From Rodentolepis nana (lineage: Eukaryota; Platyhelminthes; Cestoda; Cyclophyllidea; Hymenolepididae): DNA of 15,964 nucleotides. The position numbers were made by a program, and so were the translations under genes. Shown here piece by piece: positions 9,108 to 15,964 of the stretch (the first letter of the stretch is position 1; the number at the start of each line of letters is the position of its first letter). The stretch covers positions 1-15,964 of the forward strand of contig UZAE01013234.1 in assembly GCA_900617975.1 (NCBI GenBank), written 5' to 3'. The notes beneath the pieces were generated by a model, which saw only the letters and a program-made list of their open reading frames with translations, was not told where the DNA came from and did no database searches.

Positions 9108-12100
9108 TTAAAGCTCTGTTCTACTTTGTTTTAATTTAAATCTATTGAAATTGGACATAAGGGTATACTTTACCAAATAGTCTACTGGATCTTCTGGGCG
9201 TCTCCAAATGCATTCAAATATGCCCTTCGTAAGTGTTGGCAAAACAAATTTTCCCAAATACTCACGCAGTGGCTTTGAAGCTTTCTGTAGAGCCTCATCC
9301 TCTTCTGCTTGTATTGACTCCAAGAGACTGGACTTAAACAAGATTAGAAATGAATTTCATGATCGTGCAAATTTTTATTATGCAGGAGTATTCAGTTTAC
9401 CATTTCATGCTTTTGTGCATCACGACGTTTTAACTCTTCAGCTGCTCTCGACTGTTCCAACTCACGTCGTTCTTCTTCCATCTTCATTTGAAGTTCCTCC
9501 CTCATTTTGGTTCTCTTGGTAATAGGTCCATAGTTTCTAGGTGGGCCTATAGCTACCTCAATCCTGCGCTCAATTTCATCAAATTCCTAAGATATCGGTC
9601 AGTTTCATCATCAGTTATCATATACGGAACATCTAGCAAGTATGCATGAATTATAACTTACTCCTGAGGTATCCATTGCAACATCAAAGTTGAATGTGCT
9701 AACTCCCTTGTCCTCAAAATAAGCAAGAAGTGTATTCGGACTAATACTTCCTGCCATTAAAGGAGCAAGTTGTTCGGAAGGATTCAAAGAACCAGCTTCT
9801 CCGTGTATAATCTTTAGTAGATTCTCGGACTCGAGTGCTTTTCTTAACTCTTCACTGGCCATTAGGGCAGCGACCTCAGATCCTGCGTGAGCGCGGCGAT
9901 AGACTGCCAGACGTCGCATGAACCCCTCTTCGTCATTATGATTATGCTGAATCTCATCACAAGGCAATTGAAGAGCACGACTAAAGAGGAAGATATCTGA
10001 AGCTTGCAGAAATATTGTGCAAGATGGAAGTGCATTGGGTTTAGGAGAAAGATTAACTTTATTAAAAAGAGTCGTTTCCTCAGTCACATTTGGAATGATG
10101 TTCTCTCGAACATTATGCTCACTTTCCAACTGAGCTACCTTGGTGTTAGGATCCATTCTCTCCTCTATGTCTGATTCTTCTCCACTAAGTTCCTCTTCGT
10201 CTTCAGCTTCATCTTCACTTCCTTCTTCGTCCTCACCTCCTCCAAAAAGAATATCAGCCTGAGCTTTCGTCTTTGGAAAACCATCGAGAATATAACCTTG
10301 ATTCTGGCATTCCTTTGAATTAAGGCGTCTTTTGACGAGGCTGGAATGGGAAAAATTGATTTTACAGTATGATGAGCTGATGGCTGTCCCCTCGGTAAAA
10401 GCATTTTGCTTACTCGCATAGCATGGAATTGCCTAAACGACCTTTTCCAGTAAAAAGGGCAGCTTGAATTTCCTCTAAAGCTTCAAGTGGGTCCTCGGTT
10501 TCACTCGCACTATCCGTTTCAGTCTCCCCATCTTCTTCTGCGCTATTTTTGACTTTCTCCTCCTATGATAAAATTACATTTGCGTACTTGCGTATTATTT
10601 GTATAGTAACTTTCCATTAAGCCAACCTACGAGTTCATTGATTCGGTCTTCTATCACTTTCTTAACATGAATATGAGGAACTGTGTAGTAATCACTAAGA
10701 AGCAGCGCTAGTTTTGTCTTTCCTGAGAGTGGCGGCCCCAGGACACATATTCGGATTGGCTTAAACAGAGATTATATTGTTAAGCATATATGTATATTTC
10801 GTATTCAAAACTACGTAATTTAATCATGTGACTTACTATTAAGCCCCTTGCTTGTTTAAATTCAGAAACCACTTTATTGATCGAGTTTACTAGCCCGTCT
10901 TCATTGGCCCAATCAAATGACATGTTTTCACGGGCAAACTGGGCTTCCAAACGCAGATCCAAAGTTAGGTTGTCGATTTCCTTTTGCTGTATTATAAAAT
11001 TTATAAAAGCGTTTTCGGCACTGATTGGTCATATTTAGATAAGTATTTTTTATTTACCGTAAAACCACTATTTAATTTTGCCTCTTCAACTGAAATATGT
11101 TTCACTTTGCCCGTTGTTAGGTTTTTTGAAATGGCCTAAAATCCAATTTGCACAGCATAAATTTAACTTCAGCAGTTGATCATTTTAACGCCCACTATTA
11201 TTCACTATTTACCTTTACAATATCCAATTGAGTATTGTTGCCACCATCCACGGCTAGAACATAATGCGTTGTCGGACACATATTAAGAGTTTCATAGATA
11301 ATACTGAAAAAGAACAGTTGTAATTATTCTCTGAAATTCTGGCTTGATTTGTACTGGATAAGATCAATGAATTTCATTCAAGGAAAAATAAGTTATAAAT
11401 CTGTTCTTGATTATTCATAAAAGTCGTTATTTTAGCGGGTAAACATTTTGATTAAGACTTGCAGCTAAGGCACTATCCCACGTTGCACAACATTTTCCTA
11501 CTTATATCCTTGATATACGGACAGATTCGTGGCTACCCATGTCGAGAAAATCGAATTGAGCCACATCATTTACTAACTGAATTTAAGTAGTTAAACTAGG
11601 CATTCTCTTAGCCGACTGTACGTTGTCGAACATCAAGTCCGAACATCACATAGCAACTAGATAACCGCTGTTCTATCCGCTCAACATCACTGACCCTAAG
11701 TTCAACTCATAGATTTATCTGAGTTGAGGTCACGAGACCAATGCCTGAAGGTGCGCTCAAGTAATGTGAATGGCCAACAGCCCAGGTAAAATCCAACCAA
11801 TAAGGCAAATGGTAGAATGTCCAATAATACTTCTTTCCGTCCAGATCAAACGCTATAAACCCCCTTGCTATTGGGAGAATGGTAATTTTTAAGACGACTT
11901 ACAATTACCTTGCCAGATCGGCGATATAAATTGTTGGTATTATATTACTTCCTTCTTCGATGACCTCTAAAGTTTCACTGTTCAACCATCCTGCCTATTC
12001 TCACATAAATATTTCACTAATATTGAATTGTACCTTAAGAAAACGGTGAAATATATCATTTTCTTCGCCATATACTACACCACTGGCAATTACGTAAGTT

Positions 12101-12790
12101 AAGAATTTGATTTTATTCTAAAATAAAGTTTATCAGTAGCTGACATTTACTAATTCACCGAGCCTTTTAATCTCCTTCTCTGCGGCAATATGTTTATCAT
12201 AATTTGGATGAGCTTTCCTCCGCCTATAATCGATATCACTGAAAGAGCTATTTTCGTCTTCCTATATCAATAATAGTTTAAGCTTTGACTAACATCAGAA
12301 AGGTATTGAGTTCTTGACCACGTTAATACAGTCGAAAGAAGAATAAATATTTTTCGTTCTTGAAAGTTGAAAGAATCGTGATAAAGTTTTTCAGCTATCC
12401 ACAGAGCTTCATCAATCTGACTATCAATGTCAATTATATTGTATATAAAGTATTTGCAGCTTTTAATTTTTGAATACAATTCAGTCCACTTGTCAAACTA
12501 AATTACGAATTATAGAACCTAATAGTCCATACATCGACAACTGTTGATGGGTATTTTAAATTAGATTGCACATTCGTTAGTGTACAGAATATGTTATTTT
12601 TAAAATCGCCCAATGAGTTTTTAGCAATAAAATCATCCTCCTCCTGAAATTCAGTTTCCTCTTCAGTCTTTGCTTTCTTATTAAATACAGAGGCTAACAG
12701 TTTTTTTCCGACATTGGAAGAAATATAAGTGTCCAAGTGATTTATAAAAATGCTTTGGGGGGTCAAATTACCGACCACTTGAGTTGCCAT
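9108..12790 (-). CDS. AK7: Adenylate kinase 7 (cilia-type, Dpy-30 tail), complete, 13 exons
   Basis: Interconverts ATP + AMP and 2 ADP; in animals AK7 acts in the axoneme of cilia and flagella. Reconstructed exons: 12790-12533, 12497-12294, 12261-12151, 12117-12034, 11994-11909, 11303-11213, 11135-11058, 10986-10837, 10759-10631, 10562-10414, 10340-9662, 9586-9401, 9332-9108. All junctions are GT-AG and in frame, giving about 809 residues against roughly 720 in vertebrates. The start ATG follows an in-frame TAA at 12817-12815. Residues 1-350 are the NAD-binding-like N-terminal half (KIFILLSTVLTWSRT, YRRRKAHPN, IIPTIYIADLA and HYVLAVDGG match AK7). The kinase core starts with P-loop GPPLSGKT (362-369), then NQGYILDGFPKT (460-471). 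Acidic linkers follow both segments. GPPRNYGPIT precedes a charged coiled coil (about 698-753). The Dpy-30 motif PLREYL...RPEDPVDYL spans 756-788. The extra length is mostly an insert in the LID region (about residues 585-632). Exon 1 homology is weak. Confidence 0.93.
11304..11908 (-). other. Intron 5 of AK7, unusually long (605 nt)
   Basis: All other introns of this gene are 32-77 nt. Splicing AG|T across it restores the AK7 frame (ADLA-S-IIYETLN). The interior (about 11620-11760) is GC-richer and forms foldbacks, including TCAACTCA (11702-11709) with TGAGTTGA (11720-11727), as if a mobile sequence had enlarged an ordinary short intron. I found no second copy in the window and no flanking duplication. 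Confidence 0.8.
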
Positions 12791-14208
12791 AGTGATGCCG
12801 AGAGTAAGACAAAGTTAAATAACAAGGTTAGTAAATATGATTATTAAAAATTCTAAGTGCAAATACTCCAGGCAATAATATTTATTATAAAGGCTGATAA
12901 TTATCGTAAGAGTATTGGAAGTTTCATTCCAATGTTGCAATAATTAGTTCTTTTGTATAAAAAAATCAATTGGTGATTTTAAAATACCAGGTTTAATTTA
13001 AAATATGAATAGAGTTTAACACATGTGGAAAGATTGAATTAGAGTAATGCAAAATCGTTTTTCCTGGTCAATTCGGTCAAGATGTTTTTAAGTTTTGAAT
13101 AACCAGGTATACAATTGCATCATTTCATGAATACTTTACAAATAAAAGCTTAATTGCTTACATTACTAACAATTCATTTAAATTATTAGAAGTTATCACA
13201 TTCACTACTTGACTTATTGTAAAATTGCATAATGTGAAGTTAGAAGTTCCATTTACCACGAAGATCTCTTTTCCCGGTGTTACTGTTTCATGGTGAATTC
13301 GAATTAGATAAATTTCTGAATGATGATCCAAGACGTCAACTCAGTTTCTACAACTGGCGTAAATATTACTAAAGTAGTCCTTAATAAACTTATCCTATCT
13401 GTATTTAATTTTTAATAAGAAAAAAATTCATGTCGACCGAATAATCTCTGTCTATGTTGTTTATGTGTATTTAATGACCACATAATAAATTAAAGTACGT
13501 TACCTAGTAAATGTATGAATGAGTACCAAATTTATTCATGGAATTCCAGAGGAAGAACATAACCAGTTTCAAGAAAGCAAGATTGTCTCGGAAACGCTCT
13601 TCACTCTCTTATTAATTATTTAGGAAAGAATTCAGGTACCATTACCATTAAATTTGAAAAATCTAAGTCAATATTATTCTACCATTCCTCCTTTTTGCAC
13701 GATTAATCCATTGTTCTACTAGATGTGTTAAGATAGGCATCGATTTCTTAGCCGCTATCATGAAAAATGCTTGAAGTGACGACCATGAGATGTAACTTAA
13801 TTCATAACTGCTAATATAATTCTCCTCAATTTAGCCCTTCAATATAATGAACTAAGTTGCAGCTTAGTTTAAGTAACTTAATTTAAACAAATCAATTAGT
13901 TTTCCTTTGTGTTTAGTAAAATAAAAATGAATTTTATAGGAATGGGGTTATGATTAGCTGATTAATTTGTTAATATCCTTATGAACTGAATTAAGATCAT
14001 TTGCATATGATGTGTGTCAATATACTGATATTTGAACACGCTTATAAATATTGCCCGAATCCACGAATAAATAAATAAATAATTCATATAACGTAAATTA
14101 AAAATAAAAATCCGTTCATAATCCCTTAAACAGAATTCAAGTAAATTGCCAATATCAGAGTCAGAGTTCAAGAAATGTGTACTTTGTGTTTTGTGCCATA
14201 TCTTGGTA
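12791..14208. promoter_or_regulatory. Divergent intergenic region between AK7 and ATP synthase subunit d
   Basis: The two genes are head to head, 1,418 bp apart, so both promoters should lie here. The region is very AT-rich and contains family 2 copy 2. A TATA-like TATAAATA occurs at 14043-14050, about 160 bp before the subunit d ATG, followed by an (AATA)n run at 14066-14082; in such AT-rich DNA this could be chance. No frame here looks coding. Transcription starts and any spliced-leader acceptor cannot be fixed from sequence alone. Confidence 0.5.
13430..13720. repeat. Family 2 degenerate interspersed repeat, copy 2
   Basis: Collinear with 4272-4585: AATAATCTCTGTCTAT, AAATTTATTCATGG, CACTCTCTTATTAATTATTT and GATTAATCCAT appear in the same order and orientation with similar spacing. 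It lies between the divergent AK7 and subunit d genes, so it may sit within promoter DNA. Ends are approximate. Confidence 0.6.
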
Positions 14209-14938
14209 ATGGCTTCGAGGCGTATTGCCAGAACAGCTATTAACTGGGGTGAGCTTTATCACCAATGTCCAAAACATCAAATTGAGCAATTTCGTGATTT
14301 GAAGACTAAAACCGATGGATTGGTTTCCAGGTGGGCCATTCTGCTTTTAAATATCGTAGAATTAATTTCTGGCTGTTGGTTTAAGTCTTCGATTTTTCTT
14401 GTCTTGCAACATTTACTGTTCTTATCTTTAATTGCTCAACGGTTTATTTAAGAATATCATCACTTCCTGAAAAACTTCCTGATATCAACTGGGAGCATTA
14501 TAAGAAAGTTGTTCCTGTTCCTGGTCTAGTTGACAAGTTCAAGAAGGAATACATGCAGCTCCAAGTCGCTTTTCCGAATGATACGAAGCAACTTGGAAAG
14601 GCCGTTGATGCTCAGGCTGCAAAGATGGTTTGATTATCTCTTTCTTGAGTTACATTCCCTTAGAATTCCATGATTAAGAAGCAAGTTGCTGCCTGTGAAA
14701 GCATGAAGGCGGATGCGACCAAAATGGTAAGGTTTCTTAATATTCTCATCTACGCGTTCTTTTATAGAAAGAGGCTCTTAAGAAGCTCCCGCCTTTCGAT
14801 GAAATGATCCCAGAGATCATTGTCACATATTTTCCGGATACCAATATGGACCCATTCTTCACTGGCGAAGTTCCGAAAGTCGAGGCTCAGACTATGCTTC
14901 AAAACACGGCCCCTAAGACACATTGGGATTTCAGTTAG
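14209..14938 (+). CDS. ATP5PD: ATP synthase subunit d, mitochondrial (peripheral stalk), complete, 4 exons
   Basis: Subunit d is part of the peripheral stalk that holds the F1 head against the membrane sector of mitochondrial F1Fo-ATP synthase, on the matrix side of the inner membrane. Exons: 14209-14330, 14453-14627, 14664-14726, 14768-14938; introns of 122, 36 and 41 nt, all GT-AG, in phases 2, 0 and 0. The product is 176 residues (about 161 in mammals). Family features in order: an N-terminal MASRRIARTAINW like the vertebrate start, KLPDINWEHYKKVVPVPGLV (the INW-YK...GLV-F core), a charged helix (KKQVAACESMKADATKM), and LKKLPPFDEMIPEIIVTYFP near the end, finishing THWDFS. The start is the first ATG in frame (14209), in good context (GTAATGG). 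The N-terminus is basic and lacks a long cleavable presequence. Divergent from AK7 and convergent with the partial gene at the right edge. Confidence 0.94.
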
Positions 14939-14983
14939 ATAACCTGAATTCTGCAGTATACATAGTTACTCCACATAGAATTT

Positions 14984-14989
14984 AATAAA
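14984..14989 (+). terminator. Polyadenylation signal of ATP synthase subunit d
   Basis: A perfect AATAAA 46 nt after the stop codon, the first one downstream; it implies a very short 3' UTR. Confidence 0.7.
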
Positions 14990-15733
14990 TCATCCCCGAA
15001 TCTCGTGTTTCTTTTTTCAACCGTGAATGTGCGGTAGATGATTTTTTTTTTTCTGCCTTATCGCTTAAGATCTTATATTTCCAATGAGTTTGGTTCTTAA
15101 TGGCTCTTCCAGACTCTCCGTTGTTTGAATCATCTTGAATGGTTCCTAACCATTTGGCACGGGAGTGTCTATTACTTGATTGGCAGTAGATGGCAATTCA
15201 CCATTAACTACGTTATTGCTGATCAGATAGAAACCGGATTGCTCACGATGACCCAGATATTAGCTGTTATTTAGATTAATGCATAAACACCGTCGTCCTG
15301 CTGCATAAAATGAATAGGGTTGCCCCACTTATTTCTCTAATGATTTAACTTAAAGGATATCGATATCGCTGGATCCGATATCTATTGAGGTGAGGGGAAG
15401 AAGCGAAGTGACAGTTTTAGGGGCGTATCGATTGGTTATTCGAATGACTAGTCATTAGAAAAGAACAAAGGAATGGTTAGAGCTACAAGTCAAAAAATGG
15501 CAAGCTATATTTTCGCAAATTGGGAGACGGTAGGGAATGTGGGTATGTCGTGGAATTTTTTCAAGTCGCAACCGAAAATCAGACATTGCAAGCAAACAAG
15601 GAAGGTTTTTAAGGAGCATGAAACTGGTTGTAGTTCGGTAACAGATCGTAATATTAAAAGAAATCTATTAAGGAAAAGAATATTGTATTGTTCGTCATAT
15701 ATACAAAAAATATTGAATATACAGAACTACGGT
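14990..15733. other. Spacer between convergent genes, with a palindrome cluster
   Basis: This holds the 3' flank of subunit d and probably the 3' UTR of the minus-strand gene at the right edge. It includes T11 at 15042-15052. At 15356-15382 are the 12-bp palindrome GATATCGATATC, which contains TATCGATA, and a hairpin pairing GATATCG (15362-15368) with CGATATC (15376-15382). The 100-codon plus-strand frame at 15473-15775 is rich in Lys and Arg because the strand is purine-rich; I take it as a shadow of T-rich minus-strand 3' UTR. Confidence 0.5.
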
Positions 15734-15964
15734 CTATCGGGCAGAAGGCATGATAGAATCAAGACCAGCATCTGAGGCAGGCGTGTGGGTAAGACTCTCT
15801 GAAGCGTTTTGCTGAGCACTCGCTTGCGACGATTCTGCATCGTCGCGCATCAGCCGATAGTTGGCCATTTCACAGGGGAACCTTTTGGATAATTCAGACA
15901 TTAATAGGTGACGAAAACGCCGAATACTCTCGAGCTTTCCTCGGACGACTTCGTTATGTGCGAT
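15734..15964 (-). CDS. Last coding exon of an unidentified gene (partial, runs off right edge)
   Basis: On the minus strand a frame is open from the window edge for 76 codons to TAG at 15736-15734. Base composition changes sharply from the AT-rich flank to GC-richer DNA with varied synonymous codons, as in real coding exons. The visible peptide starts with a charged, probably helical part (KLESIRRFRHLLMSELSKRF, then a second short helix with NYRLMRDDAE) and ends in a low-complexity tail rich in Ser, Ala, Gln and Thr. There is no membrane segment and no motif I recognise, so no function is offered. No splice acceptor is visible, so the exon begins outside the window. Convergent with subunit d, stop to stop about 800 bp. 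Confidence 0.62.
   Translation of the reverse strand: MAHNEVVRGKLESIRRFRHLLMSELSKRFPCEMANYRLMRDDAESSQASAQQNASESLTHTPASDAGLDSIMPSAR

Noticed and set aside
9208..9522. 104-codon plus-strand frame
   Set aside because: It is a shadow of AK7 exons 12 and 13, which carry the clear homology on the other strand.
10165..10419. Open minus-strand frame starting MRVSKMLL
   Set aside because: It is out of frame with the AK7 protein across exon 11 and reads through intron 10; the correct frame gives NQGYILDGFPKT.
10626..10627. Alternative donor GTTGGC for AK7 exon 9
   Set aside because: It would leave phase 1 and break the frame into exon 10; GTAGGT starting at 10630 keeps phase 0.
12498..12519. Alternative exon 1 donor at AG|GTTC of AK7
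   Set aside because: It leaves phase 2, incompatible with either acceptor; donor GTATGG at 12532 with acceptor TTTAG restores phase 0 and gives a 35-nt intron.
13962..14171. 69-codon minus-strand frame upstream of subunit d
   Set aside because: It is hydrophobic and AT-rich, spans promoter DNA, and has no motif.
15473..15775. 100-codon plus-strand frame starting with ATG
   Set aside because: Its basic composition follows from purine-rich DNA; it overlaps the better-supported minus-strand exon at 15734-15964 and shows no recognisable domain.
1..15964. Hammerhead ribozyme core, as in some flatworm satellites
   Set aside because: I found no CTGATGA paired with a downstream GAAA in a foldable arrangement on the stretches I read.

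Overview
The window is eukaryotic nuclear DNA, AT-rich, with intron-split genes and degenerate interspersed repeats. The best fit is a tapeworm (Cestoda, perhaps a hymenolepidid). This rests on the intron sizes I can measure: in the two reconstructed genes most introns fall either at 32-41 nt or at 68-77 nt, the two-peak pattern known for cestode genomes, and all are GT-AG. The species is an inference; I cannot search databases.

Bases 1 to about 9,100 are gene-poor. They hold four copies of an unnamed short interspersed element (family 1: 1-64, 3061-3466, 4177-4272, 5659-5966). One copy has a 13-bp target-site duplication, and the A-rich, AATAAA-bearing end lies on the minus strand. There is also one copy of a second, older repeat (family 2, 4272-4585; second copy at 13430-13720), several GC-richer stem-loop-forming islands, a G-quadruplex motif, homopolymers and a microsatellite. 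One hydrophobic 124-codon frame (6042-6416, minus) resembles part of a rhodopsin-type receptor, but only weakly.

Bases 9,108-12,790 (minus) are a complete 13-exon gene for a cilia-type adenylate kinase 7: an N-terminal NAD-binding-like domain, a split adenylate kinase core with a P-loop, acidic linkers, a coiled coil and a C-terminal Dpy-30 motif, about 809 residues. Bases 14,209-14,938 (plus) are a complete 4-exon gene for mitochondrial ATP synthase subunit d, 176 residues. The two genes are divergent, about 1.4 kb apart, with a family 2 repeat between them. At the right edge (15,734-15,964, minus) is the last coding exon of an unidentified gene, convergent with ATP synthase subunit d.

Both recognised genes concern adenine-nucleotide energy metabolism, one in cilia and flagella (flame cells and sperm in a tapeworm), one in mitochondria. 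Nothing in the sequence shows they are co-regulated. I found no tRNA, rRNA, CRISPR array or prokaryotic-type system.
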